In this document: one piece after another, positions 47,471 through 56,464 of the stretch
How the letters are laid out: the number at the start of each line of letters is the position of its first letter
Numbering within the stretch: the first letter of the stretch is position 1
Origin: Phycisphaerae bacterium
GTDB lineage: Bacteria > Planctomycetota > Phycisphaerae > SM23-33
DNA: 64,000 nucleotides
Reading direction: 5' to 3'
NCBI GenBank assembly: GCA_011050235.1
Contig: DRGC01000073.1
Coordinates: forward strand, 62,001 to 126,000
Notes under the pieces: model-generated
The model's input: only the letters and a program-made list of their open reading frames with translations
Database searches by the model: none
Told to the model about the DNA's origin: nothing
Translations under genes and position numbers: made by a program

Positions 47471-48229
47471 ATGATTGAACCGCCTGATGATAGCGTCAAG
47501 AAGATCAACCGCCACTGGGGCAAGCTCATCGTGCTCGGCATCATCCTGGCGGGCCTGACGGTGGCGTCGCTGCTTCTGCCCATCAAGGACTACGTGATCG
47601 CCATGCTGGAATGGACACAGGGCCTCGGCTTCTGGGGGCCCTTCTTTATGGCCGCCTTCTACATTGTGGCCTGCGTGCTCTTGCTGCCGGGGGGAATCCT
47701 CACCCTGGCGGCGGGGTTCCTATTCGGTGCAGTGACGGGAACCATCACCGTGTCGGTGGGCAGCACGCTAGGGGCCAGTGCGGCTTTCCTCGTTGGCAGA
47801 ACGTTCGCCCGCGATTGGATTCGAAGAAAGGTAGCCGGCCGGCCGAAGTTCGACGCCATCGACCGGGCCGTCGGTGAGCAGGGCTTCAAGATTGTGCTGC
47901 TGACGCGCCTGAGCCCGATCTTTCCGTTCAACATGCTGAACTACGCCTACGGCCTGACTGGCGTGAAACTGTGGACGTATGTCCTGGCCTCGTGGATCGG
48001 CATGCTGCCAGGGACGTTGGCTTACTGCTACATCGGTTCGGGCCTTCGGTCGCTGACGGAAGTTGCCGCCGGCAAGACTGAGGGTGGCTGGATGCAGCGG
48101 GTGTTCTTCTGGGGCGGGCTCGCAGCTACCATCGTCGTTGTGATCGTCGTCACCCGAATCGCCCAGAAGGCCATGAGGCAGACTATTCAGGAAACGGACC
48201 CCTCGGATATGGAGGAGGCAAGGCCATGA
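47471..48229 (+). CDS. TVP38/TMEM64 (SNARE-associated, DedA-like) membrane protein
   Basis: 252 residues, about six helices. The family signature is LLLPGGILTLAAGFLFGAVTGT and RLSPIFPFNMLNYAYGLTGV. Members of this family are often fused to a pyridine-nucleotide disulfide oxidoreductase; here that enzyme is encoded two genes on. The function of TVP38 proteins is uncertain, with lipid or small-molecule transport proposed. The GH130-like start overlaps its stop. Confidence 0.9.
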   Translation: MIEPPDDSVKKINRHWGKLIVLGIILAGLTVASLLLPIKDYVIAMLEWTQGLGFWGPFFMAAFYIVACVLLLPGGILTLAAGFLFGAVTGTITVSVGSTLGASAAFLVGRTFARDWIRRKVAGRPKFDAIDRAVGEQGFKIVLLTRLSPIFPFNMLNYAYGLTGVKLWTYVLASWIGMLPGTLAYCYIGSGLRSLTEVAAGKTEGGWMQRVFFWGGLAATIVVVIVVTRIAQKAMRQTIQETDPSDMEEARP

Positions 48230-49167
48230 GTAAGCGTGTTACCCAGGATGTCGTGACAAGGTGGCAAGAGAACCCCATCCTCACCAGGGAGGACATTCCC
48301 TTTCCCTGCAACACCGTGTTCAACGCGGGCGCTGCAAAAGTGGGTGATGAGTACATCCTCCTGCTTCGTGTGGAGGATCTGCGCGGACACTCCGTGCTGG
48401 CCCTTGCGTGCAGCGAGGACGGCTACCATTTCACCGTGCACGATGAGCCGGTCATGGTTCCCAGTCGAGAGGGGGAATTCGGCGTCTACGAACGCAAAGG
48501 CATCGAAGATCCCAGGATCACGAGGATTGGGGACACGTACTACATCATCTACACGGCCGTCTCGGATTTCGGGGCGCGCCTGGCGTTGGCCAAGACAGAG
48601 GACTTTCGGAGCTTCGAACGGATCGCCCTGATTTCCGAACCGGAGAACAAGGACGGGGCCCTGTTTCCCCGGAAGATCGACGGCTGCTATGTTCGCCTGG
48701 ACCGGCCGATGGTCGGCAGCACCGGAAACATCTGGATCAGCTACTCGGATGACCTTGTAAGCTGGCGCGATTCCCGCGTGCTCATGACAGTGCGCGGGGA
48801 TTGCTGGGATTCATGGCGAATCGGCGCCTCCGCGCCGCCCATCGAGACCGAATACGGCTGGCTGGAAATCTACCACGGCGTCAAAGAGACATCGCACGGG
48901 CCAATCTATCGCCTTGGCGCCGCCATGCTGGACAGAGACGACCCCACAAAGATCCTCTGCCGATCGTCGATCCCGATCCTTGCCCCGCGGGAGGACTACG
49001 AGCGGACCGGCGATATCCCCAATGTCGTGTACTCCACCGGGGCGATCATGGAAGAAGACGGGGCTTTGAAAATCTACTACAGCGGCGCTGACACGTGCAT
49101 TTGCGTCGGGACGGTCCGCCTGGAAGAGCTGATGCAGTTCTGTGCAATCGGGGAGGAAGGCAAATGA
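48226..49167 (+). CDS. GH130-like glycoside phosphorylase/hydrolase
   Basis: 313 residues, a five-bladed beta-propeller type. Pattern: WQENPILTREDIPF, VFNAGAAKVGDEYILLLRVE, KGIEDPRITRIGDTYYIIYT, RPMVGSTGNIWISYSDDLV, GWLEIYHGVKE. These match GH130 (mannoside phosphorylases and hydrolases). It may release or recycle sugar-1-phosphate for arsenosugar glycan formation; the substrate is not known. The stop overlaps the next start (ATGA), so it is coupled to the flavoprotein. Confidence 0.85.
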   Translation: MSKRVTQDVVTRWQENPILTREDIPFPCNTVFNAGAAKVGDEYILLLRVEDLRGHSVLALACSEDGYHFTVHDEPVMVPSREGEFGVYERKGIEDPRITRIGDTYYIIYTAVSDFGARLALAKTEDFRSFERIALISEPENKDGALFPRKIDGCYVRLDRPMVGSTGNIWISYSDDLVSWRDSRVLMTVRGDCWDSWRIGASAPPIETEYGWLEIYHGVKETSHGPIYRLGAAMLDRDDPTKILCRSSIPILAPREDYERTGDIPNVVYSTGAIMEEDGALKIYYSGADTCICVGTVRLEELMQFCAIGEEGK

Positions 49168-50696
49168 GCAATGTGTCGCAGATATCCTTCACCGAACTCG
49201 GGCCGATGGATGAGCATAACAGGGAACTCTTGACCAACGCCCATCCCTTGGACTGGAAGAACCCCACACCCGCAGACCGTTACAACATGGTGGTCGTCGG
49301 CGCGGGCCCCGCCGGCCTGGTGACAGCCGCCGGCGTGGCGGGTCTTGGCGGCACGGTCGCTCTCGTGGAACGGTATCTCTTCGGAGGCGACTGCCTGAAC
49401 TTCGGCTGCGTGCCCAGCAAGACGTTGATTGCTGCTGCCCGTGCCGCGGCCGACGTGCGCAGGGCCGATCGATACGGCATAGAGTTAGCATTCAGCAAGG
49501 TTGACTTCGCAGCCGTCATGGAGCGTGTCCGTCGCATTCGGGGTCAGATCAGCCACCACGATGCAGTTCAGAAGTTCCAGGACATGGGCATCGATGTTTT
49601 CCTGGGCGATGCCGCATTCACCGGGCAGGACACCGTCGAGGTCGAAGGCCAAGCTCTGCGGTTTGCCCGTGCGTGCATTGCCACCGGCGCCCGCGCCGTC
49701 CGGCCGGACATCGAAGGGCTCGCCGAGGCGGGCTTTCACACCAACGAGTCGATCTTCTCGCTGACGGAATTGCCCCCTCGCCTGGCGGTACTCGGCTCAG
49801 GCCCGCTGGGCTGTGAGTTGGCCCAGGCGTTCGCCCGTTTGGGCAGCGAGGTCACGATCATCGAACGGTCCGGGCAGTTCCTGAAAAGAGAGGATCGGGA
49901 CGCCGCTGACATCGTCGGGCGGTCGTTTATGCGCGACGGCATCCACTGTGTCTTCAACAGCCAGGTCAAGCGGGTGACGGGCGGGACGGGCGGCAAGCAA
50001 CTGCTGCTCGTTTCCGATGGCAAGGAATCGTCAGTCGAAGTCGATGCCATCCTCGTTGGCTATGGCCGAGCCCCGAACGTCGATGGCCTCGGGCTGGAGG
50101 CGGCCGGCGTGGCATACGATGCCCGCCACGGCGTGAATGTTGATGACCGTCTGCGCACGACGAACAAGCGAATCTATGCGGCCGGCGACGTCTGCCTGAA
50201 GCACAAATTCACCCACACCGCTGACGCCACTGCGCGAATCGTCATCCAGAACGCCTTGTTCTGGGGGCGTAAGAAGCTCAGCGCTCTAACGATCCCCTGG
50301 TGCACCTACACCGACCCGGAGGTCGCGCACGTGGGGCTTTACGAGCACGAGGCGAAAGAGCGAGGCCTCGAGGTGGACACCTTCACCAAACCATTCAAGG
50401 ACAACGACCGAGCCGTGACCGAGGGCGAAGATGAAGGCTTTGTCCGCATCCATGTGAAGAAAGGCTCGGACCGGATCGTCGGGGCGACCATCGTGGGGCG
50501 CCACGCCGGCGAGATGATCAGTGAGTTGTCCGTCGCCATGGCCGGAAAAGTCGGGCTCAGCATGTTGGCGAACGTGATTCACCCCTACCCGACACTTAGC
50601 GAGGCGATCAAGGGCGTCGGCGACATGTACAGCCACACTCGCCTGACACCGTTGCTGAAGAAGCTGTTCGTGCGAATCCTGGCATGGCGGAGATGA
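49164..50696 (+). CDS. FAD-dependent disulfide oxidoreductase (MerA/Lpd-like)
   Basis: 510 residues from ATG 49164. The FAD fold (VVVGAGPAGLVTAAGVAGLG) is followed by redox pair C77-x4-C82 (GGDCLNFGCVPSKTL), the NAD(P) fold LAVLGSGPLGCELAQAF and the C-terminal dimer domain. It lacks the N-terminal NmerA domain and the C-terminal Cys pair of mercuric reductase, so mercury reduction is not supported. The first 40 residues are a family-specific extension. It probably uses NAD(P)H to reduce a disulfide or arsenic/thiol substrate together with TVP38. Confidence 0.88.
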   Translation: MSNVSQISFTELGPMDEHNRELLTNAHPLDWKNPTPADRYNMVVVGAGPAGLVTAAGVAGLGGTVALVERYLFGGDCLNFGCVPSKTLIAAARAAADVRRADRYGIELAFSKVDFAAVMERVRRIRGQISHHDAVQKFQDMGIDVFLGDAAFTGQDTVEVEGQALRFARACIATGARAVRPDIEGLAEAGFHTNESIFSLTELPPRLAVLGSGPLGCELAQAFARLGSEVTIIERSGQFLKREDRDAADIVGRSFMRDGIHCVFNSQVKRVTGGTGGKQLLLVSDGKESSVEVDAILVGYGRAPNVDGLGLEAAGVAYDARHGVNVDDRLRTTNKRIYAAGDVCLKHKFTHTADATARIVIQNALFWGRKKLSALTIPWCTYTDPEVAHVGLYEHEAKERGLEVDTFTKPFKDNDRAVTEGEDEGFVRIHVKKGSDRIVGATIVGRHAGEMISELSVAMAGKVGLSMLANVIHPYPTLSEAIKGVGDMYSHTRLTPLLKKLFVRILAWRR

Positions 50697-50745
50697 CCTG
50701 GGCAGATGTCGTCTTGACCGACAGCCGGGCGCACTCGACACCTGA

Positions 50746-52467
50746 ATGATATCTGCTGCAAGCCTGCGCAAGAAGCCCCGCGGCAGATTTGGCCGCAAGA
50801 AAGATCAGTCAATGACCCGTGCGGAACATATCACTCAAGAAGAGGCCTCCCCACAGGAGACGGACCTCCCCTTTGGCCACTATTGTCGCTACAAGCTTTC
50901 CACGATGCGATGTCGGATCCGCTCGCTTGGCAAGCAATCGCTACGGCTAGGTCGCTGGTTGGAGTCGGAGGTATTCCCGGCTGCAAGCAAGGCTGGGCAC
51001 GAGGTCGTTCACCTGGAGGCCCGGCCGGAAGGCGTGATTCGTCTGGAACCGAAAGAAGGCATGGACACGACGCTGGAGCTGACTGATTGTCACGAGCTCT
51101 GCGCATTTCTGGAACGGATAGCCATCCGCAGCTTGGAACTGGAGACTCGGCTGGAGAGTAACCAGATCGTGGACGTGCTCATGTTCCTGTACACCTATCG
51201 TCGGGCGATATATCCGCGTCACCACGGCAGGAAGCCGGCCACAGGCGTGGGCCAGCAACTACTCAGTGACCCCGGCGTGCATTTCTGTTGTACTCAAATA
51301 CGGTTGCGTAGCCACATGCTGATGGTCGAATACAGCTACTGCGTTACCCGGCTGAGCCTGCTTGTCCGATGGTTTGAGCGGAAGCATCTTCACTTCAGCG
51401 ATCATCGGGCTCTCTTTCACGCGGCGCCACGTTATGGGGCATTGGCGGTGGCCATGTCGCTGGCCGTCCTTCTGGCGTTCGTCCTCACCAACAGCGTGCA
51501 ACTCCTGATCGTCGCCGCGCTGGTCCAAGGGGCGGTCTTGTTTGCAGCCGTATACGTGTTCTTCCGGGGAATGGGCAGTATCGAGTACGACAACGAAGAG
51601 AAGGCCTACCGACTTGGCAGGGCCCATGCAGACCTGACGCGCCATGCGGCGCGAATTCACAATGACCTTGCATCCGCACGCACGGTCCAGCGAAAACTCC
51701 TACCCGACCCGCGGCGGATGCCTCTGGCCGAGACGCTCGAATGGATCAGTAGCTTCGCGCCGGAAACCGAGGTGGGCGGCGACTATTTCGATGCCGCCCG
51801 ATTGAGCGACGACAAGGCGGCGATGGTTTTCGCCGATGTCAGCGGCCACGGCATGGCCGCGGCGCTCATCACCGTGATCGTCAAGATGGCATTCCGGTCA
51901 TGGGTCGAGGCCGAGTGGTCCCTGAGCGATTTTGTCCGCCGTGTTAACCGAGACCTCTGCCAATTCACCCCCGACAGCAGTTTCGTCGTGCTGGTCGCAG
52001 CGATTTATGACCACGCCAATGAACGTCTGGACTTCGTCAACTGCGGACATGCCCCTGAGCCCTTCCATCTGCCGTCCGACCTGTCCCAGCCGGTGGTCGG
52101 CCTTACGCAGACCGGCTCCATGCTCCTGGGGCTGGAAGACTATATTGAGGTCCATGAGACCGCCCTGTCGCTTGCTCCCGGGGATGCCATCTTCTTGGCC
52201 ACCGACGGCCTGACCGAAGCCATGAACGATCAGAGCGAATTGTATGGTGATGATCGCCTTGTGGAATTCCTGACAACCCATCGTTCGAAGCCCGTAGCGG
52301 ACCTCGTAACCTCTCTCGTGGAGGATGTCTCCCGATTTGTGGGAAGCGCAGCACAGAGCGACGACCGCACCGTACTGGCGTTTCGCGTCCGCGGCCGGCA
52401 TGGGCAAGAGGACGTCACGAGGCATCAGACATCTCCCGCATCACCTGCTTCCGGAGACTCCGTATGA
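50746..52467 (+). CDS. SpoIIE/RsbU-type PP2C phosphatase, membrane attached
   Basis: 573 residues from ATG 50746, or 551 from 50812. The N-terminal region (about 30-220) is unrecognised. Two membrane helices lie around 230-280 (GALAVAMSLAVLLAFVL, LLIVAALVQGAVLFAAVYVF). The PP2C domain has ETEVGGDYFDA, VFADVSGHGMAAAL, ATDGLTEAMN and SDDRTVLAF. Such phosphatases act on anti-anti-sigma factors or other phosphoproteins. None of its partners (STAS or RsbW) is encoded here. It may link the pathway to envelope stress. Confidence 0.9.
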   Translation: MISAASLRKKPRGRFGRKKDQSMTRAEHITQEEASPQETDLPFGHYCRYKLSTMRCRIRSLGKQSLRLGRWLESEVFPAASKAGHEVVHLEARPEGVIRLEPKEGMDTTLELTDCHELCAFLERIAIRSLELETRLESNQIVDVLMFLYTYRRAIYPRHHGRKPATGVGQQLLSDPGVHFCCTQIRLRSHMLMVEYSYCVTRLSLLVRWFERKHLHFSDHRALFHAAPRYGALAVAMSLAVLLAFVLTNSVQLLIVAALVQGAVLFAAVYVFFRGMGSIEYDNEEKAYRLGRAHADLTRHAARIHNDLASARTVQRKLLPDPRRMPLAETLEWISSFAPETEVGGDYFDAARLSDDKAAMVFADVSGHGMAAALITVIVKMAFRSWVEAEWSLSDFVRRVNRDLCQFTPDSSFVVLVAAIYDHANERLDFVNCGHAPEPFHLPSDLSQPVVGLTQTGSMLLGLEDYIEVHETALSLAPGDAIFLATDGLTEAMNDQSELYGDDRLVEFLTTHRSKPVADLVTSLVEDVSRFVGSAAQSDDRTVLAFRVRGRHGQEDVTRHQTSPASPASGDSV

Positions 52468-53933
52468 CGCCTGAGGACTATCGTTCTTGCGGGCCCCTTG
52501 CACCGGAGACCCCGCGGGACACGGAGACTGTTCCGGGCAATTGCGTGTCGAACGGTGCGGCTGGCAGACGACTGTGGCCTTGGCTGGTCGTCGGGATGAT
52601 GTTGGTCGCGGGCATGGGGGTGTGCGTCTGGGCCAACGTCAACGACTTCGCATCCGCCAAGGTGTTGGTCTTGGCCGGCGCGGGCATGGGGGGTCTTTTC
52701 TTGTGTCTTCTCGTCCTTCGGCCGACTCATGTGTCGGGGGGCGTTTGGGCGGTAATGATCGTGGTGGCGGTGATGATGCGACTGCCATGGTTTTTCGTGC
52801 CGCCGTCCGTCAGCGGCGACTACCACCGATACCTGTGGGACGGGGCCGTGACCGCACACGGTATCAGTCCCTACGTGCACACACCCAAGGACGTGTTGGA
52901 TAATCACGTCGACGATCCGACTCTCGATAAACTCGCCCGATCAGGGCGCTTTGTATTGGAAGGAATCAATCATCCAAAGTTGCGGACAATCTATCCTCCC
53001 GTCGCTCAGGGCGCCTTTGCGCTGGCATACTGGATCACGCCGTTCAGTCTAAACGCGTGGCGGATCGTTCTGTTGGCCTTCGATATCGCCGCGGCGCTGG
53101 CGGTGCTGGGACTTCTGCGGTCGGCCGGGCTGCCCTTGTTGCTGGTGTTTGTCTACCTGTGGAATCCGCTTCTCGTAACGGAAACCTACAGCGGCGGTCA
53201 TGTAGACCTTCTGGCTGCCGCAATGGTCGTGTTGTTCGCCTGGGCGTTGACCACGAAACGGCCAATCATCGCAGGTTGCGCTCTGGCGCTGGCGATCGGC
53301 GTAAAGCTCTGGCCCGTTCTCTTGCTGCCTTTCCTGCTCCGATCGCTGTGGGGCCATTGGCGGAGGATGACCGTTACGATAGGGATCCTCGCCACGATGC
53401 TCGTTCTGATGGCCGTCCCGTTCGCCAGCGCCTTCGGTGCCGAAGCCGATAGCGGCTTGCTCACCTACGCGCGGACTTGGTCTGCGCAACCCGGCGCGTA
53501 CCTTGCCTTTGACAAGCTGGGCTTGTGGTTGCGGGGCCGCCTCTCCCTCACCATGGACAACCACTATATCGGGCGCAGCCTGATGATGCTCGTCTTGCTG
53601 TCTCTAGCTGCCTGGCTTGGCCTGCGCCGACCATCGGATGCCTCCGTCTTATGCCGACGCATGGGACTCGTGATTATGCTCATGCTTCTGTTGAGCCCGG
53701 CATTGTGGTCATGGTACTACATCGCCGTTATTCCACTCGCGGCCATCGCATCGCCGCGCCTGGGTCTGCTTCTCTGGACGGCCTTGTTGCCCCTGATCTA
53801 CCTGGAGGGCGACGTGCTTTCGGGGGAGCATCTGACCTGGTTTGTGCATCTGCTCGCCTGGCTGGTGCTGGCAGCCGAGTGGGCATGGCCGCACTTGGCC
53901 GAGCGCATGCGCAGGGAGCACACCCATGCTTGA
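52464..53933 (+). CDS. GT87-like (DUF2029) polytopic glycosyltransferase
   Basis: 489 residues, about eleven membrane helices. The luminal motif SGDYHRYLWDGAVTAHGISPY resembles the catalytic loop of polyprenol-phosphate-mannose-dependent enzymes. It has FVYLWNPLLVTETYSGGHVD and IGVKLWPVLLLPFLL, typical of DUF2029. It probably transfers a hexose from a polyprenyl donor. The start overlaps the phosphatase stop and its end overlaps the next gene by 8 bases. It likely works with the glycosyltransferase fusion that follows. Confidence 0.85.
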   Translation: MTPEDYRSCGPLAPETPRDTETVPGNCVSNGAAGRRLWPWLVVGMMLVAGMGVCVWANVNDFASAKVLVLAGAGMGGLFLCLLVLRPTHVSGGVWAVMIVVAVMMRLPWFFVPPSVSGDYHRYLWDGAVTAHGISPYVHTPKDVLDNHVDDPTLDKLARSGRFVLEGINHPKLRTIYPPVAQGAFALAYWITPFSLNAWRIVLLAFDIAAALAVLGLLRSAGLPLLLVFVYLWNPLLVTETYSGGHVDLLAAAMVVLFAWALTTKRPIIAGCALALAIGVKLWPVLLLPFLLRSLWGHWRRMTVTIGILATMLVLMAVPFASAFGAEADSGLLTYARTWSAQPGAYLAFDKLGLWLRGRLSLTMDNHYIGRSLMMLVLLSLAAWLGLRRPSDASVLCRRMGLVIMLMLLLSPALWSWYYIAVIPLAAIASPRLGLLLWTALLPLIYLEGDVLSGEHLTWFVHLLAWLVLAAEWAWPHLAERMRREHTHA

Positions 53934-55908
53934 CGGACTGACGGTCAAGGTCATCATCCCCGCTTTGGATGAGGCCGCCTCTATCGGAAATGTCCTGGCT
54001 GATGTTCCCTCTTGGGTGGACGAGGTCGTTGTCGTGGACAACGGCTCCACCGACGAAACTGCTGCCATCGCTGCGGCCGCCGGAGCTCGCGTGGTTGATG
54101 AACCGCGCCGAGGCTATGGCCAGGCGTGCCTCGCCGGCATGGCCGCCATCGACTGGTGTGACGTGGCGGTCTTCCTTGACGGCGACTACAGCGACTTCCC
54201 CAAGCAAATGGACCGCCTGGTCCGTCCCATCGCCGAAGACCGGGCCGACATGGTGCTGGGTCGGCGCATCGCCATCCACGGAGATGCCCAGGCCTTTACA
54301 CTCCCGCAGCGGTTTGGCACAGGCTTGGCTTGCCTCCTGATGCGCATCTTCTGGCGGGGACAGTACCGGGACATGGGTCCGTTCCGCGCCATCCGCTGGA
54401 ACAGCCTTCGCGCGCTGAGGATGCGGGATACGACCTACGGCTGGACTATCGAAATGCAGATCAAGGCCCTGGTGGCGGAGCTCCGGGTGCTGGAGGCACC
54501 AGTGGACTATCGCCGCCGGATCGGCGCGTCCAAGATATCCGGCACCATTCGCGGCGTCTGGGGAGCAGGTACAAAGATTCTCGGGATGATCGGCAAATGT
54601 TTGCTCTGTCCGCCAAGATTACCCAAGGGCCAATCCGAAAAGCTGATCGTCTTCAGCCGTTGGCCGACGCCCGGCAAGACCAAGACACGACTGATCCCCG
54701 CCCTGGGGCCTCTGGGCGCTGCGGAACTCCAGCGGCGAATGACCGTTCGTACGTTGGGCGCCGCACGCCAATGGGCCAGTGGGAATCAGCGAGAGGTCGA
54801 GGTCCGTCATGAAGGCGGCTCGTGGCGGCAGATGCGCCGCTGGCTGGGACCGGGGCTTGGTTACCAGCGCCAGCTGCCAGGCAGCTTAGGCCATCGCATG
54901 GCCTCGGCCCTGACGGCCGCATTTGACGCTGGCTGCCGTCGGGCTGTGTTGATTGGCACGGACAGCCCCAGCATCACACCGGCACTTCTGGATGAGGCCA
55001 TTCTCGCCTTGGACAATCATGACTTGGTCGTGGGCCCCACGTTCGACGGGGGCTACTGGCTGATCGGCATGACACGCCTGTTGCCGGTGTTTGACGGCAT
55101 TGCATGGAGCACCGAGACCGTCTTATCTGAGACTCTCGATCTGGCCACGAAGAATGGCTGGCGAGTGCACCTGCTCTCGCCAATGGCCGATATCGACCGG
55201 CCGGAGGATCTGGCGCTGACCCGTGAGTTCTTCGACCCCGACAAGCCGGTGCTCTCGGTCGTTATCCCCACGCTCAACGAAGCGAACAACATCGAGGCGA
55301 CGATTCGATCCGCCACGGCCGTCGGGGTCGAGATCATCGTCGCCGACGGGGGCAGCTCCGACAACACGCCGGAACTCGCCAGGAAACTGGGAGCGAGGGT
55401 GATTCACGGCCCTCCTGGAAGGGCGAGGCAGCAGAACGCAGGGGCGGTCGTCGCCAACAGCGAGACGCTCTTGTTCCTGCATGCCGATACGTTGCTTTCG
55501 GCTTATTGGCATCACGATGTATTCGAATCCCTGCTGGACCCTTTGGCTACCGGAGGCGGTTTCCTTTGGCGAACGGATATGGACGGCCTCTACATGCAGG
55601 CCGCACGGTTCTTCGTTCGGCTGCGCACTGTCTATGGGCAGGAACCATGGGGAGATCAGGCGATCTTCGTCCGAAGAGCGGGCTTTCACGCCGTGGGAGG
55701 CTTTCCGGATGTGCCCATCGCTGAAGACTGGAATTTTGTGCGCGCCATGCGGCAGTACGGAACACTCGTCACGATACCCAAGGATGTAATCACCTCGGCT
55801 CGACGTTGGAAGAGCATTGGCGTTACGAGAGGCTTCATCACGAACCGCCTCATCATTATTGGATGCTACATCGGCTTGCCGCGAGAATTGCTAGCCCAGC
55901 TGTACTGA
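53926..55908 (+). CDS. Three-domain glycosyltransferase fusion (GT2 + TIGR04282-like + TIGR04283-like)
   Basis: 660 residues from ATG 53926, which has GGGAG 8 bases upstream. Domain 1 (about 5-225) is a DPM1-type GT2: VIIPALDEAASIGNVL, VDNGSTDETA, LDGDYSDFP. Domain 2 (about 237-430) is DUF2064/TIGR04282-like: FSRWPTPGKTKTRLIPALG, IGTDSPSITPALLD, FDGGYWLIGM. Domain 3 (about 440-660) is TIGR04283-like GT2: LSVVIPTLNEANNIEATIR, ADGGSSDNTPELARKLGARV, LFLHADTLL. TIGR04282 and TIGR04283 are usually separate genes named for arsenosugar clusters; here they are one chain with a polyprenyl-sugar synthase-like domain. The fusion implies that the three steps belong to one pathway. Confidence 0.88.
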   Translation: MLDGLTVKVIIPALDEAASIGNVLADVPSWVDEVVVVDNGSTDETAAIAAAAGARVVDEPRRGYGQACLAGMAAIDWCDVAVFLDGDYSDFPKQMDRLVRPIAEDRADMVLGRRIAIHGDAQAFTLPQRFGTGLACLLMRIFWRGQYRDMGPFRAIRWNSLRALRMRDTTYGWTIEMQIKALVAELRVLEAPVDYRRRIGASKISGTIRGVWGAGTKILGMIGKCLLCPPRLPKGQSEKLIVFSRWPTPGKTKTRLIPALGPLGAAELQRRMTVRTLGAARQWASGNQREVEVRHEGGSWRQMRRWLGPGLGYQRQLPGSLGHRMASALTAAFDAGCRRAVLIGTDSPSITPALLDEAILALDNHDLVVGPTFDGGYWLIGMTRLLPVFDGIAWSTETVLSETLDLATKNGWRVHLLSPMADIDRPEDLALTREFFDPDKPVLSVVIPTLNEANNIEATIRSATAVGVEIIVADGGSSDNTPELARKLGARVIHGPPGRARQQNAGAVVANSETLLFLHADTLLSAYWHHDVFESLLDPLATGGGFLWRTDMDGLYMQAARFFVRLRTVYGQEPWGDQAIFVRRAGFHAVGGFPDVPIAEDWNFVRAMRQYGTLVTIPKDVITSARRWKSIGVTRGFITNRLIIIGCYIGLPRELLAQLY

Positions 55909-56106
55909 CCTCCATCCGTACAAGGCCAGTCCCCGTTCCCCTACAAGTTCCATCCGAACGTCTTCCTTGGCGGAATTGTGGTCTTCCAGAACCCCGAAGA
56001 ACAGGTTGAACATTGACCCCACTTTCCCTCACCAATCCGCTGTTCTTCACCCGCTTAGCAATCCGATGACTTTTCGAACCATACAGGGATATAATCGTCG
56101 TCCGTG

Positions 56107-56448
56107 ATGACCCAGAGACCGACCAAGCCGAAAGCTAGAAGGCGTTCGAAGCCACGCCGAGCGCCCGCTAAGTCGCTGGCGACATCGGGATCCGACGCAC
56201 TGGCCAACTTCATTGCAGAAGCCTCCAGTTGGCTGTGGGGACGCTTCGAAAACGACATCGAAATCTGGAAAGAGAAGCTCGGCGACGACCTGACCATCGG
56301 CCCCGTCGACCGGGGCATGAGCCTGCGGTTCTACCTGAAGGCGGAGGAGGACTTCCGGCGGTTCAAGGAGTTTGCACAAACAGAATTGTCGAGTATCGCC
56401 TTTCTGGACAGGCTTGAGCTAACATCTGAAATGAATGACCAGGAATAG
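56107..56448 (+). CDS. Small basic-N-terminal protein of unknown function
   Basis: 113 residues from ATG 56107 (a GTG one codon earlier is also possible). The first 25 residues are Arg/Lys/Pro-rich; the rest looks folded (ANFIAEASSWLWGRFENDIEI, FRRFKEFAQTELSS). Family not recognised. It converges with the NACHT gene, with 16 bases between stops. Confidence 0.5.
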   Translation: MTQRPTKPKARRRSKPRRAPAKSLATSGSDALANFIAEASSWLWGRFENDIEIWKEKLGDDLTIGPVDRGMSLRFYLKAEEDFRRFKEFAQTELSSIAFLDRLELTSEMNDQE

Positions 56449-56464
56449 TACCACCATCAACGCA

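Noticed and set aside
49164-50696. Mercuric reductase
   Set aside because: The redox Cys pair fits, but the NmerA domain and the C-terminal mercury-binding Cys pair are missing; called as a MerA/Lpd-like oxidoreductase.
55942-56016. Short coding-like fragment after the glycosyltransferase fusion (ends VFQNPEEQVEH)
   Set aside because: Reads like the end of a protein but has no start or known match; possibly a gene remnant.
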